Shown here: in pieces, positions 42,472 through 51,550 of the stretch
Numbering within the stretch: the stretch's first letter is position 1
Layout of the letters: the number at the start of each line of letters is the position of its first letter
Source of the DNA: Leucobacter massiliensis
GTDB lineage: Bacteria > Actinomycetota > Actinomycetes > Actinomycetales > Microbacteriaceae
NCBI RefSeq assembly: GCF_002982315.1
Contig: NZ_MWZD01000012.1
Coordinates: forward strand, 62,001 to 126,000
DNA: 64,000 nucleotides
Reading direction: 5' to 3'
Notes under the pieces: generated by a model
Seen by the model: the letters and a program-made list of their open reading frames with translations, nothing else
What the model was told of the DNA's origin: nothing
Database searches by the model: none
Made by a program: the position numbers and the translations under genes

Positions 42472-43262
42472 GAGGACGCACCCCCGAGCACGTCGAGGCC
42501 GAAGGCGAGCGCGAGCCGCTCCGGGCGCAGCGCCTCCGCCACCGTGCCGTGGAAGAGCACGCGGCGCAGGAGCAGCACGGCCTCGTCGGCGAGCTGCGGC
42601 AGCGCGTGCAGATCGTGGGTGGAGACGAGGACGGTGCGTCCGTCGTCGGCGAGCTCGCGCAGCAGGCGCACGATGGTCGCCTCGCTGCGCTTGTCGACGC
42701 CGGCGAAGGGCTCGTCGAGGAGGAGGATCCGCGCCTCCTGCGCGATCCCGCGCGCCACGAAGGCCCGCTTCTTCTGCCCGCCCGAGAGCTGCCCGATCTG
42801 CCGGTCCGCGAGCTCGCTCAGCTCGACACGGGCGAGCGCCGCGTCGACGGCGGCGTGGTCGGCGGCTCGGGGGCGGCGGGTCCGGCCCTGGTGCCCGTAG
42901 CGGCCCATCATCACCACGTCCCGCACCGACACGGGGAAGGCCCAGTCCACGTCCTCGCTCTGCGGCACGTAGCCGACGAGCCCGCCCCTGCGCGCGGCGG
43001 CCTGCCCGTCTCCGGCGATCCGCACGCTCCCCGCATCGGGTCGCACCATGCCCATGATCGCCTTGAACAGCGTCGACTTACCCGAGCCGTTCATCCCGAT
43101 CAGGCCGGTCACCCGTCCGGCGGGCACCTCGACGGTGACGCCGTCGAGGGCGAGGTGCTCGCCGTAGCGCACCGCGAGGTTCCGCACCGAGATCCCGCCT
43201 CCCGCGGCACCGCTCCCGCTGTCCGGGCCCGGATCGCCCACCCGCTCCGCCCGGGCGTTCAT
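42468..43262 (-). CDS. metal (Mn/Zn) ABC transporter ATP-binding protein
   Basis: A 264-residue ATPase. Walker A is GMNGSGKSTL, the Q-loop is GYVPQSEDVDWAFPVSVRDVV (typical of the MntA/SitB group), the signature is LSGGQKKRAFVARGI, and Walker B is LLLDEPFAGVDK, followed by STHDLHAL. The N-terminal 25 residues are Gly/Ser-rich. ATG 43262 overlaps the binding-protein stop (ATGA). Q-loop wording and neighbours point to Mn/Fe/Zn uptake. Confidence 0.88.
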   Translation of the reverse strand: MNARAERVGDPGPDSGSGAAGGGISVRNLAVRYGEHLALDGVTVEVPAGRVTGLIGMNGSGKSTLFKAIMGMVRPDAGSVRIAGDGQAAARRGGLVGYVPQSEDVDWAFPVSVRDVVMMGRYGHQGRTRRPRAADHAAVDAALARVELSELADRQIGQLSGGQKKRAFVARGIAQEARILLLDEPFAGVDKRSEATIVRLLRELADDGRTVLVSTHDLHALPQLADEAVLLLRRVLFHGTVAEALRPERLALAFGLDVLGGASS

Positions 43263-44203
43263 CGCGTCTCCCCGGTGAGGCCGGCGAGGATCACCTCGGT
43301 GTCGTGGCGGATCAGCTCGAGGTAGCTGGGCACTGGCCCGTCGGGCTCGGAGAGCGAGTCGACGTAGAGGGTGCCGCCGAAGACGGCGTCGCTCGCCTCG
43401 ACGACCTGCCGCATGGGCTTGTCCGAGACGGTCGACTCGCAGAACACGGCCGGCACCTCGTTCTCGCGCACGAACTCGATGGTCGTGGCGATCTGCTGGG
43501 GGGTGGCCTGCTGCTCGGCGTTGACGGCCCAGATGTAGCGCTCCTCGAGTCCGGCGTCGCGGGCGAGGTACGAGAAGGCGCCCTCGCAGCTGACCAGCGC
43601 GCGCTGCCGCTCGGGCAGGGCGGCGAGCTCGCTCGTGAGCTCGTCGTGGATCTGCTGGAGCTCGGCGCGGTACGCCTCGCCGTTCGCCGCGAAGTCGTCG
43701 GCGTGCTCGGGGGCGAGCTCGCTGAACGCCTCGACCATGTTGTCGACGTAGATCTGCGCGTTCAGCGGGCTCATCCAGGCGTGCGGGTTGGGCTTGCCGG
43801 CGTAGGCGTCCTCGGTGATGTCGATCGTCTCGACGCCCTCGGAGACGACCACGTGCGGCACGTCGAGCGGTTCGACGAACTGCGCGAACCACGATTCGAG
43901 GCCGAGCCCATTGTCGAGGATCAGCTCGGCCTTCGAGGCCCGGGCGATGTCGCCCGGGGTGGGTTCGTAGCCGTGGACCTCGGCCCCGGCCTTGGTGATC
44001 GACTGCACTTCAAGATGCTCCCCGGCGACCTGCTGGCCGATGTCGGCCAGCACCGTGAAGGTGGTGAGCACGACGGGCTTGCCGCCCTGGCCGGTGGCTG
44101 CTCCTCCGGCCCCCGGCGCTCCGCCGCCGGCGCACGCGGTGAGCCCGATCGCGGCGAGCGCGGCGGTGGCGATGGCGGTGAGCGGGCGGGGGCGGAAGCG
44201 CAT
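43259..44203 (-). CDS. metal-binding lipoprotein of Mn/Zn ABC transporter (TroA/ZnuA-type)
   Basis: A 314-residue cluster 9 solute-binding protein. The signal peptide ends with lipobox IGLTACAGG. Metal-ligand regions of the family are visible: HGYEPTPGDIARASKAELI (first His), GKPNPHAWMSPLNAQIYVDN (second His), then EGAFSYLARDAGLEE and a late Asp in LYVDSLSEPDGP. The His-His-Glu-Asp set favours manganese or iron over zinc, though no long His-rich loop is present. It is the first gene of the operon, behind the dyad at 44236-44253. Confidence 0.88.
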   Translation of the reverse strand: MRFRPRPLTAIATAALAAIGLTACAGGGAPGAGGAATGQGGKPVVLTTFTVLADIGQQVAGEHLEVQSITKAGAEVHGYEPTPGDIARASKAELILDNGLGLESWFAQFVEPLDVPHVVVSEGVETIDITEDAYAGKPNPHAWMSPLNAQIYVDNMVEAFSELAPEHADDFAANGEAYRAELQQIHDELTSELAALPERQRALVSCEGAFSYLARDAGLEERYIWAVNAEQQATPQQIATTIEFVRENEVPAVFCESTVSDKPMRQVVEASDAVFGGTLYVDSLSEPDGPVPSYLELIRHDTEVILAGLTGETR

Positions 44204-44235
44204 GGACGGTCCCTTCTCGGCAGGATGAAGTTAAA

Positions 44236-44253
44236 AGTTCGACGGGACGAACT
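44236..44253. promoter_or_regulatory. perfect inverted repeat upstream of the metal importer, candidate metalloregulator operator
   Basis: AGTTCG (44236-44241) and CGAACT (44248-44253) flank six bases. On the reverse strand a possible -10 box TATAGT precedes it, so the dyad lies just after the probable transcription start, 33-50 bases before the binding-protein gene. A DtxR/MntR-type repressor site is a reasonable guess from context. Confidence 0.5.
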
Positions 44254-44589
44254 CTGGGTACTATACGGCCGAAGTCGCATGGGGATCAAGGCGCTTGCGT
44301 TTCGGGCGCGGATCGGCGTCCGGATCATCGGACCCTCCCGGCCGGGCTCGCCGGAGGCGCGCTTCCGCGCGATCACGGGCGAGGTCCCGCTCGCGCGAGC
44401 GGTGTCACGGAGGACGCCCGCCGCCCGCCGCCGGGGCAGCGCATCGCGCCCGCGGGAGCCTGACCCAGCTCCAGATGCCGTATGGAGCGGGGGAGAGATG
44501 CCGTAATTCATCCGAGACATCCGCGCACTACACTCGGGGGCGAGATTCCATATCCGGGCGAGACCCGGACTTCGCAACCTGGAGGGTCA

Positions 44590-45492
44590 ATGAAGATTCG
44601 ATACGCGATCCCCGCAATCGCCGCCGCAGCCGTGCTCGCGCTGACGGGGTGCGTCAACAACGCCGAGAACGAGGGCGGCGGATCCGGCGGTGAGCAGGGC
44701 GGCTCGACGGCGAGCATCCAGCCCGATCAGGCCGCCGTCGATCTGCTGCCCGCGGAGCTGAAGGACTCGGGCGTGCTGCGCATCGGCACCGACGCCGAGT
44801 ACCCGCCGAACGAGTACAAGGACGCCGACGGCAACCCGACCGGCTGGGGCGTCGAGCTCGCCGAGGCGGTCTCCGCGAAGCTCGGCCTCGAGCCCGAGTG
44901 GGAGATCCTGAGCTTCGACAGCATCATCCCGCGCATCCAGGAGGGTGCGCTCGACATGGGCTCCTCCTCCTTCACCGACACCGTCGAGCGCCAGCAGTCC
45001 GTCGACTTCGTCAACTTCCTCAACGCGGGCACGCAGTGGGCCGCCCCCGTCGGCAGCGACGTCGACCCCGACGACGCCTGCGGCCTCACCATCGCCGTGC
45101 AGGCGACCACCGTGCAGGACACCGAGGAGCTCCCCGCGAAGTCCAAGGCGTGCACCGACGCCGGCAAGCCCGCGATCGAGATCCTGCGCTTCGACGGCCA
45201 GCCCGAGGCCACCCAGGCCGTGGTCGACGGCCGCGCCGACGCCTTCTCCGCCGATCTGCCGGTGACGGGCGACGCCGTCGCCAAGCTGAAGGGCCAGCTC
45301 GAGACCATCGGTGACGTCTTCGACGCGGCACCGTACGGCTTCGCGACGCAGAAGGGCAGCGACACCACCCAGGCCGTGCAGGCGGCGCTGCAGTCGCTCA
45401 TCGACGATGGCACCTACCTCGAGATCCTCACCGGCGCCGGAGTCGAGTCGGGTGCGCTGACCGAGGCCACCATCAACGCCGGCACCGAGTAG
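44590..45492 (+). CDS. amino-acid ABC transporter substrate-binding lipoprotein (SBP family 3)
   Basis: A 300-residue polar amino-acid binding lipoprotein. The lipobox is ALTGCVNN. Family 3 features are LRIGTDAEYPPNEYKDADGNPTGWGVELAEAVSAKLG, FDSIIPRIQEGALDMGSSSFTDTVERQQSVDFVNF and DGRADAFSADLPV. GGAGGG lies just before ATG 44590, which rejects a longer upstream reading from 44482. It heads a binding protein - permease - ATPase operon. The ligand (glutamate, glutamine, arginine, cystine or similar) is not resolved. Confidence 0.9.
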   Translation: MKIRYAIPAIAAAAVLALTGCVNNAENEGGGSGGEQGGSTASIQPDQAAVDLLPAELKDSGVLRIGTDAEYPPNEYKDADGNPTGWGVELAEAVSAKLGLEPEWEILSFDSIIPRIQEGALDMGSSSFTDTVERQQSVDFVNFLNAGTQWAAPVGSDVDPDDACGLTIAVQATTVQDTEELPAKSKACTDAGKPAIEILRFDGQPEATQAVVDGRADAFSADLPVTGDAVAKLKGQLETIGDVFDAAPYGFATQKGSDTTQAVQAALQSLIDDGTYLEILTGAGVESGALTEATINAGTE

Positions 45493-45502
45493 GCGCTGCG
45501 GC

Positions 45503-46570
45503 ATGACGGATACGGCATCGCGGGCCCCGTCGGGGGAGACCCCCTCGGGGCCCGCTGCTCACGCGACCCCGGAGCAGATCCAGGCGATCCGGCTGCGGCA
45601 CCCCTGGCGCACCGTGTTCGCCGCGGTGCTCGTGATCATCGCGGCGCTGTTCCTGTACGACACCGCCTTCAACCGGCCCGTCTACGGCTGGCCGGAAGTC
45701 GGCAAGTACCTCTTCGACGTGCGGATCGTGACCGGCGCCTGGTACACGCTGCAGCTGACGGTCTACTCGATGGTCATCGCGATCCTGCTCGGCGTCGCCC
45801 TCGCCGTGATGCGGCAGTCCCCGAACCCCGTGGTGCGCTCGGTCGCGTGGGTGTATCTCTGGCTGTTCCGAGGCACCCCGGTCTATGTGCAGCTGACCTT
45901 CTGGGGCCTCGTGCCGGTCATCTACAAGTCCATCGAGCTCGGCATTCCGTTCACGGAAGCCGTGCTGAGCCTCACGACGAAGGAGCTGCTGAGCTACTTC
46001 ACCCTGGCCGTGATCGGCCTGGCGCTGAACGAGGCGGCGTACATGGCGGAGATCGTGCGCGCCGGCCTGCTCTCCGTCGACCAGGGCCAGCACGAGGCCT
46101 CCACCGCGCTCGGGCTCGGATGGTGGCACACGATGAGCCGGGTGATCCTCCCGCAGGCGATGCGCGTGATCATCCCGCCCACGGGCAACGAGGTGATCTC
46201 GATGCTGAAGACCACCTCGCTGGTCACGGCGGTGCCCTTCACGCTGGATCTCTACGGGCGGGCGAAGGACATCTCGGCGGTGACGTATCAGCCGGTGCCG
46301 ATGCTGATCGTCGCCTCGATCTGGTACCTGGCGGCGACCTCGATCCTGATGGTGGGCCAGTACTACCTGGAACGGCACTTCTCGAAGGGCGTCACCCGGC
46401 GGCCCGACGTGATGAAGCCCAGCGTGGAGACCGCTGCCGTGGACGTGGTGGGGGAACCCGCCGAGGGCGGCGACGTGGCGAGCCGGCGCGGCGCGCACCC
46501 CACATACCGGGAACCGGGGGGCGAGGATGAGATCGTTCCCCCGCATCAGCGACCCGGAGGCGGAGCATGA
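45503..46570 (+). CDS. amino-acid ABC transporter permease (HisM/GlnP family)
   Basis: A 355-residue permease. A first helix ([16 protein letters not shown]) lies after a 30-residue cytoplasmic tail, then five more. Family marks: [75 protein letters not shown] (EAA loop) and [16 protein letters not shown]. The C-terminal 60 residues are polar and acidic, longer than usual. Its 3' end overlaps the ATPase gene (ATGA). A single permease implies a homodimeric channel. Confidence 0.9.
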   Translation: MTDTASRAPSGETPSGPAAHATPEQIQAIRLRHPWRTVFAAVLVIIAALFLYDTAFNRPVYGWPEVGKYLFDVRIVTGAWYTLQLTVYSMVIAILLGVALAVMRQSPNPVVRSVAWVYLWLFRGTPVYVQLTFWGLVPVIYKSIELGIPFTEAVLSLTTKELLSYFTLAVIGLALNEAAYMAEIVRAGLLSVDQGQHEASTALGLGWWHTMSRVILPQAMRVIIPPTGNEVISMLKTTSLVTAVPFTLDLYGRAKDISAVTYQPVPMLIVASIWYLAATSILMVGQYYLERHFSKGVTRRPDVMKPSVETAAVDVVGEPAEGGDVASRRGAHPTYREPGGEDEIVPPHQRPGGGA

Positions 46571-47379
46571 ACCCGAACACGCACACCCAGTCCGCAGCTC
46601 CCGGGGCCGTCCCGCCGAGCACCCCGATGGTGAAGGCCGAGGCCGTGTCGAAGTCCTACGGCTCGAACATGGTGCTCAAGTCGATCTCGCTGGAGGTGCA
46701 GCGCGGCGAGGTGCTCTGCCTCGTCGGCCCCTCCGGCTCGGGCAAGTCGACGTTCCTGCGCTGCATCAATCACCTCGAGACCGTGAACGCGGGACGCCTC
46801 TCGGTCGACGGGCAGCTCGTCGGCTATCGCCAGAAGGGCGACAAGCTCTACGAGATGCACCCGAAGGAGGCCGCGAAGCAGCGGCGCGACATCGGCATGG
46901 TGTTCCAGCGCTTCAACCTGTTCCCGCACATGACGGCGCTGGAGAACGTGATGCTCGCACCGACCCTGCTGGGCAAGGGCGGAAAGGCGCAGCTGAAGGC
47001 GCGCGCCATGGAGCTCCTCGCCCGCGTGGGGCTCGCCGACCGGCACGACTACTACCCCGCGCACCTCTCGGGCGGGCAGCAGCAGCGCGTCGCGATCGCC
47101 CGTGCGCTGGCGATGGAACCCAAGCTGATGCTGTTCGACGAGCCCACCAGCGCGCTCGATCCCGAGCTCGTGGGCGAGGTGCTCGACGTCATGCAGGGGC
47201 TTGCCGAGAGCGGCATGACCATGATCGTGGTCACCCACGAGATGGGTTTCGCCCGCGAGGTGGCCGACGAGCTGGTGTTCATGGACGGCGGCGTGGTCGT
47301 CGAGGCCGGGGATCCCGTGCAGGTCCTGACGAACCCCCAGCGGGAACGCACCAAGGCCTTCCTCTCCAAGGTCCTGTAG
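46567..47379 (+). CDS. amino-acid ABC transporter ATP-binding protein (GlnQ type)
   Basis: A 270-residue ATPase. Walker A is [10 protein letters not shown] followed by LRCINHLE, the Q-loop is [21 protein letters not shown], the signature is [15 protein letters not shown], Walker B is [14 protein letters not shown] and the switch is [11 protein letters not shown]; all are hallmarks of GlnQ/HisP. It completes the polar amino-acid importer. The ATG overlaps the permease stop. A 14-bp inverted repeat follows its end. Confidence 0.92.
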   Translation: MNPNTHTQSAAPGAVPPSTPMVKAEAVSKSYGSNMVLKSISLEVQRGEVLCLVGPSGSGKSTFLRCINHLETVNAGRLSVDGQLVGYRQKGDKLYEMHPKEAAKQRRDIGMVFQRFNLFPHMTALENVMLAPTLLGKGGKAQLKARAMELLARVGLADRHDYYPAHLSGGQQQRVAIARALAMEPKLMLFDEPTSALDPELVGEVLDVMQGLAESGMTMIVVTHEMGFAREVADELVFMDGGVVVEAGDPVQVLTNPQRERTKAFLSKVL

Positions 47380-47389
47380 CCCCGCGCAC

Positions 47390-47455
47390 CGCCGAGTCCG
47401 CACCGTTCCGCCGAGAGCACCCATTGCGGTGCGAGGGAAGCGTGCGGACTCGGCG
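47390..47455. terminator. long inverted repeat between convergent genes, probable bidirectional terminator
   Basis: A perfect 14-bp inverted repeat (47390-47403 with 47442-47455) with a 38-base loop lies between the ATPase stop and the nitroreductase stop. No T tract follows, so a structural or transcription-blocking role is inferred. Confidence 0.5.
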
Positions 47456-47471
47456 CGGGGACGGGGCGCGG

Positions 47472-48239
47472 CTACTCGGAGGGGAAGCCCTGGGTGCGCA
47501 GGGAGGCGCGCATGGTGTCGCGCCCGTGCAGGCCCGTGACGGGGCCGAGACGGCGGCTCGTGGTCTCCGCCCAGCTGCGATCCGGCGCGCCCTGGGTCTC
47601 GAAATAGGCGCGATAGCGCGTCTCGTACTCGACGGTCGCATCGCGCCAGGCCTCGGGGTCGTAGCGCTCGTGGTGCAGCACGCCGTGCAGTGGCAGACGG
47701 GGCTTGATCCCCGTGCCCTCGGCAGGATCGGGCACGCCGAGGGCCATGCCGACGATCGCGAAGGTGTGCTCCGGCAGCCCGAGCTCCTCGCTCACCGCCT
47801 CGGGGTCGTTGCGGATCCCGCCGACGAACACGCCGCCGAGGCCCAGCGACTCCGCGGCGAGGAGGGCGTTCTGCGCGGCGATCCCCACGTCGATGGCGCC
47901 GAGCAGCGTCGTCTCGATGTAGCGCAGCGTCTCCGGCTCGACCCCGCGCGAGCGGAGCAGCTGCGCGTTGCGGGCGAGGTCGGCGAGCCAGACCAGGAAC
48001 ACCGGTGCCTGCTCGATGTAGGGGTGCCCGCCGAGCGCCCGCGAGAGCCGCAAGCGGCGATCCGCGTCCCGCACCGCCACCACCGACCAGGCCTGCAGAT
48101 TCGAGGAGCTCGAGGCGCGCTGGGCGGCGCCCACGATCGCCTCGAGCTGGGCATCGCCGACCGGCTCGGGCAGGAATCGCCGCACCGAGCGGTGCCGGTG
48201 CTGCTGCTGGATGACGGGGCTCTCGGCCGGATCAGTCAC
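47472..48239 (-). CDS. NADPH-dependent nitroreductase (NfsA/FRP type)
   Basis: A 255-residue flavoprotein of the NfsA-FRP group that reduces nitro-compounds, quinones or flavins. Visible features are the FMN-binding HRSVRRFLPEP near the start, AQRASSSSNLQAWSVVAV, AIDVGIAAQNALLAAESLGLGGVFVGGIRN, and GMALGVPDPAEGTGIKPRLPL. Length fits the family. The GTG at 48239 is the only start near the conserved region. It lies 43 bases after tagD on the same strand, with no functional link evident. Confidence 0.87.
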   Translation of the reverse strand: MTDPAESPVIQQQHRHRSVRRFLPEPVGDAQLEAIVGAAQRASSSSNLQAWSVVAVRDADRRLRLSRALGGHPYIEQAPVFLVWLADLARNAQLLRSRGVEPETLRYIETTLLGAIDVGIAAQNALLAAESLGLGGVFVGGIRNDPEAVSEELGLPEHTFAIVGMALGVPDPAEGTGIKPRLPLHGVLHHERYDPEAWRDATVEYETRYRAYFETQGAPDRSWAETTSRRLGPVTGLHGRDTMRASLRTQGFPSE

Positions 48240-48282
48240 GGTGCTCCTCCGGGTGGGATTCGACGGCGCTCGCGGACGCCGC

Positions 48283-48681
48283 TCAGGCGCCCTCGCCGAG
48301 ATCCTGCTTGATCTTCGTCGTGGAGACGCCCTCGGTGCGGTCGAGGTAGATGACCTCGCAGTAGGGGCGCAGGATCTCGAATCGCTCGTCGCCCTCCCAG
48401 TCGCCGCCCATCACCACGGCGTCGATCTCGTACTTCCGCACGTCGTCGATCTTCTGGTCCCACCGTTCCTCGGGGATCACCAGGTCGACGTAGCGCACCG
48501 CCTCGAGCATGTTCTTGCGCGTCTCGAAGTCGTGGTAGGTCTTCTTGCCCTTCCCGGCGTTGAACTCCTCGGTGGACGCGGCCACGACGAGATAGTCGCC
48601 GAGGGAGCGGGCGCGCCGCAGCAGGCGGATGTGTCCCCAGTGCAGGAGGTCGAAGGTGCCGTAGGTGAGGATCCGCTTCAT
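48283..48681 (-). CDS. tagD: glycerol-3-phosphate cytidylyltransferase
   Basis: A 132-residue nucleotidyltransferase, the standard TagD length. It makes CDP-glycerol from CTP and glycerol-3-phosphate. The family motifs are TYGTFDLLHWGHIRLLRRAR (HxGH), FNAGKGKKTYHDFETRKNMLEAVRYVD, VMGGDWEG and RTEGVSTTKIKQDL (second signature). No other teichoic-acid genes adjoin it, so the CDP-glycerol user must be elsewhere. ATG 48681 has GAGG close by and also a TACGAT box six bases upstream, suggesting a nearly leaderless transcript. Confidence 0.93.
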   Translation of the reverse strand: MKRILTYGTFDLLHWGHIRLLRRARSLGDYLVVAASTEEFNAGKGKKTYHDFETRKNMLEAVRYVDLVIPEERWDQKIDDVRKYEIDAVVMGGDWEGDERFEILRPYCEVIYLDRTEGVSTTKIKQDLGEGA

Positions 48682-48687
48682 GCCTCT

Positions 48688-48693
48688 ATCGTA
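48688..48693 (-). promoter_or_regulatory. putative -10 box of tagD (leaderless arrangement)
   Basis: TACGAT on the reverse strand ends six bases before the tagD ATG, the same geometry seen at several other genes in the window. Confidence 0.4.
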
Positions 48694-48725
48694 TGAGCAC
48701 CGCCGCCCGCGGCCCCCGGGAACTC

Positions 48726-50288
48726 TCAGCCCCTCAGCCGCGCGAGCTCCGGGAAGGGCGGCATCTCGGTCAGTGCCTCCACGGCGCTGCCGATCCTGAA
48801 CACCGTCGCCTCGTCCCCCGGCTGGCCGACCACCTGCACCCCGGTGGGCACTCCGACGGCCGACATCCCGCTCGGAACGGAGAGCACCGGGCAGTGGTTG
48901 GCCACGTTGAAGGGGCTCGTCAGATGCGCCTCCCAGTAGTGCGAGAGCTGCCGGATCCGGCCGTCCGCCGCGCGGACCGCGATGCCGTCGAGGTAGTCCC
49001 CGTCCGCGTCGAGCATCTCGACGGCCTGCGTGGGGGTGATGAGGGCGTCGAGCCCGGCCATCGCCTCGGCGAGCTCGCGCTGCAGCTCGGCGTCGAGCGC
49101 CAGCGACTCCGTGAGCGGAGTGCGTGCCGCGGCGGCGGCCGCGTCGGCGATGAAGCGGCGGGTGTACGGGGCGAGTCGATCCTCGGTGCCGGCGGTGAGC
49201 GCCGCCATCGCGGGCCCGAGGATGTGGCCGAAGTGGGCGAAGGTGACGCGGGTGATGCGCTCGCTCGTCCAGGGCAGGCTGACGGGGACGATCACCGCAC
49301 CCGCCTCCTCGAGGGCGCGCGCGACCCGGTCGGTGTTCGCCCGGATGCTCGCGGCCACCGGGTAGTCGCCCAGCGTCGGGTCGTAGCCGATCCGCAATCC
49401 GCGCACGGCCTCGGCGCCGTGGGGCACTCCGCGATCGGGCCGCTCCCCGTGCGCTCCCCAGGAGCGGTGGTCGACCGGGTGACGTCCGCTCATCACGGCC
49501 GCGAACAGCGCCGTGTCGGCGACGGTGCGCCCCATCGGTCCGTCGCCGCGGTACCAGTCGGCCGCGAGCGGCGGCAGGCCGGGGATCCGGCCGTAGGGGG
49601 CCTTGTAGCCGACCGTGCCGGTGAATCCCGCGGGGATGCGGGTGCTGCCGGCGATGTCGGAGGCCGTGGCGAGCTGCGCCATGCCTGCCGCCAGCGCCGC
49701 CCCCGCGCCGCCGGAAGAGCCGCCGGGCGAGGCGGCGAGGTTCCACGGGTTGCGCGTGACGCCCCAGGCGGGGGAGTGGGTGACGGTCGCGCAGGAGAAC
49801 TCCGGCGAGGTCGTCCGGGCGTGGATGATCCCGCCGGCCGCGAGGATCCGCTCCACCACGGGATGATCCGCCTCGGCGCGCTGGCCCCGGCAGGCGGCGA
49901 GGCCCTGCTCCAGACGGCGGCCCGCGATCCCGTGCTTCTCCTTCGTCGCGACCGGGAGTCCCAGCAGCGGAGGCACCGGAGTGCCGCTGCGTCGCGCCGC
50001 GCAGTAGGCGTCGTCGGCCGCGCGGGCACGCTCCGCCGCCTCGTCGAGCAGCAGCTCCGTGAAGGGGTTGACGCCGTGCTCGCGGTCCCCGGCGCCCGCC
50101 GCGATCCGTTCCGCGGTCGCGGCGAAGAGCTCGCTCGGGGAGAAATCGCCGGCGGCGAAGCCCGCGAGCGCGTCGGTGGCGCTGAGCGCGGTCAGCGCTG
50201 CGGAACCGGCGCACGGCGACGGGTCTCCGGGGGCGGTGCGCGAGGCGCCGGGAACGACGGACTCGGGCGGGAGGGTGCGCGTGCTCAT
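48726..50288 (-). CDS. amidase signature-family hydrolase
   Basis: A 520-residue amidase-signature enzyme. The Lys of the Ser-cisSer-Lys triad lies in VATKEKHGIAG, the cis-Ser in SPGGSSGGAGAALAAG, and the nucleophile Ser in SDIAGSTRIPAGFTG. The C-terminal substrate region shows SPFNVANHCPVLSVPSGMS. It hydrolyses amides to acid plus ammonia or amine. It overlaps the M20 hydrolase stop (ATGA) and shares an operon with it and an MHS transporter, so the three probably take up and break down one amide or carbamoyl compound. Similar to aryl-amidases; the substrate is unknown. Confidence 0.88.
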   Translation of the reverse strand: MSTRTLPPESVVPGASRTAPGDPSPCAGSAALTALSATDALAGFAAGDFSPSELFAATAERIAAGAGDREHGVNPFTELLLDEAAERARAADDAYCAARRSGTPVPPLLGLPVATKEKHGIAGRRLEQGLAACRGQRAEADHPVVERILAAGGIIHARTTSPEFSCATVTHSPAWGVTRNPWNLAASPGGSSGGAGAALAAGMAQLATASDIAGSTRIPAGFTGTVGYKAPYGRIPGLPPLAADWYRGDGPMGRTVADTALFAAVMSGRHPVDHRSWGAHGERPDRGVPHGAEAVRGLRIGYDPTLGDYPVAASIRANTDRVARALEEAGAVIVPVSLPWTSERITRVTFAHFGHILGPAMAALTAGTEDRLAPYTRRFIADAAAAAARTPLTESLALDAELQRELAEAMAGLDALITPTQAVEMLDADGDYLDGIAVRAADGRIRQLSHYWEAHLTSPFNVANHCPVLSVPSGMSAVGVPTGVQVVGQPGDEATVFRIGSAVEALTEMPPFPELARLRG

Positions 50289-51550
50289 CGCGAGACCGGC
50301 GCCCCGCCGTTCGGCGTGCAGGCGAGGGCGCCGTGCAGCATGCGCCACCCCACCTCGGTGAGCACGTCCAGGCCGGCCAGCATGTCCTCGTCGCGGCTGA
50401 ACTCCCGCTCGCAGTGGCTCACGCCGTCGACCGAGGGGATGAACATCATCACGGTGGGCGCGATACGGTTCATCGCGACCGAGTCGTGACCCGCCATGGT
50501 GCGGATCCGGCGCGCGCCGAGGCCCAGATCGGCGGCCACGCGCTCCGTGAGCGCCAGCCCGTCCTCGGGGTAGTGCTGGTTGTCCCGCACGTCGAAGTCC
50601 GTGGCGTTGATCGTGAGGCCGCTCGCGGACGCGATCCCGGCGAAGTCGTCGAGCAGCCGCGCCCGGGCCTCCCGCACCACGCGCTCCTCCGCGGCACGCA
50701 GATCCGCGACGAGGTGCACCCGCCGCGCCACGACGATGGGGGAGTTCGGCTCGAGGGTGAGCTGCCCGACGGAGGAGACGAGGGTCTCGGGCTCGAAGCA
50801 TCCGGTGACCTCGTGCACCTTCATGATGACCTGCGCGGCGCCCACGAGCGCGTCATGCCGGTCGGCCATGGCCGTGGCTCCCGTGTGCGATTGCTCGCCG
50901 AGCACCTCGATGTCGAGCTTCTGCGTGAACCAGCTGTAGTCGACGGCGCCGATGGGCGTGGCCTCGCGCTCCAGGATCCGCCCCTGCTCGATGTGGATCT
51001 CGGCGTAACCGCAGATCTGCGGGCGCGCGTCGCTGCCGAGATAGCCGATGGCTTCGAGCGCATCGCGGACACGCACCCCGGCGAGGTCGCGGACCTCGAG
51101 CATGAGCTGCTCGTCCATGAGCCCGGCGAAGACGGAACTGCCCATGATGGAGGGGGCGAAGCGGCCGCCCTCCTCGTTGAACCAGTTGACGACGGCGAGG
51201 TTGACCGCCGGTCGTTCGCCGCCCTCGGCGACGCGTCGGGCGATCCGGTCCGCCGCGTGGAGGCCCGCGATCACGCCGTAGGCGCCGTCGAAGCGTCCGC
51301 CGAGCGGTTGCGAGTCGAGATGCGATCCGAGGAGGATGTGCGGCGCGCCCGGTGTGAACTCGACGAGGGCGAACTGGTTGCCGATCCCGTCGACCCGCAC
51401 CTCCCAGCCGCGCCGCTGCGCGAACTCGCGGAACCACTCGCGGGTGCGGCGGTCCTCCTCGGTCGCGGCCTGCCGATCGACGCCGCCGTTCTCGGTGGCG
51501 CCGATGCGGGCGACCTCGTGGAAATCGGTGAGGAAGTCGGGGGTGCTCAT
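50285..51550 (-). CDS. M20-family Zn-hydrolase, N-carbamoyl-L-amino acid / allantoate amidohydrolase type
   Basis: A 421-residue metallopeptidase of the hydantoinase/carbamoylase group, which removes an N-carbamoyl or ureido group. Metal-binding pieces are visible: GSHLDSQPLGGRFDGAYGV (His, Asp), VNWFNEEGGRFAPS (Glu pair), EIHIEQGRILE (His/Glu), and SHCEREFSRDEDM near the end. The dimerisation lid spans about residues 215-330. It overlaps the MHS transporter stop and the amidase start. The combination with an amidase points to stepwise hydrolysis of a ureide or carbamoyl amide. Confidence 0.88.
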   Translation of the reverse strand: MSTPDFLTDFHEVARIGATENGGVDRQAATEEDRRTREWFREFAQRRGWEVRVDGIGNQFALVEFTPGAPHILLGSHLDSQPLGGRFDGAYGVIAGLHAADRIARRVAEGGERPAVNLAVVNWFNEEGGRFAPSIMGSSVFAGLMDEQLMLEVRDLAGVRVRDALEAIGYLGSDARPQICGYAEIHIEQGRILEREATPIGAVDYSWFTQKLDIEVLGEQSHTGATAMADRHDALVGAAQVIMKVHEVTGCFEPETLVSSVGQLTLEPNSPIVVARRVHLVADLRAAEERVVREARARLLDDFAGIASASGLTINATDFDVRDNQHYPEDGLALTERVAADLGLGARRIRTMAGHDSVAMNRIAPTVMMFIPSVDGVSHCEREFSRDEDMLAGLDVLTEVGWRMLHGALACTPNGGAPVSR

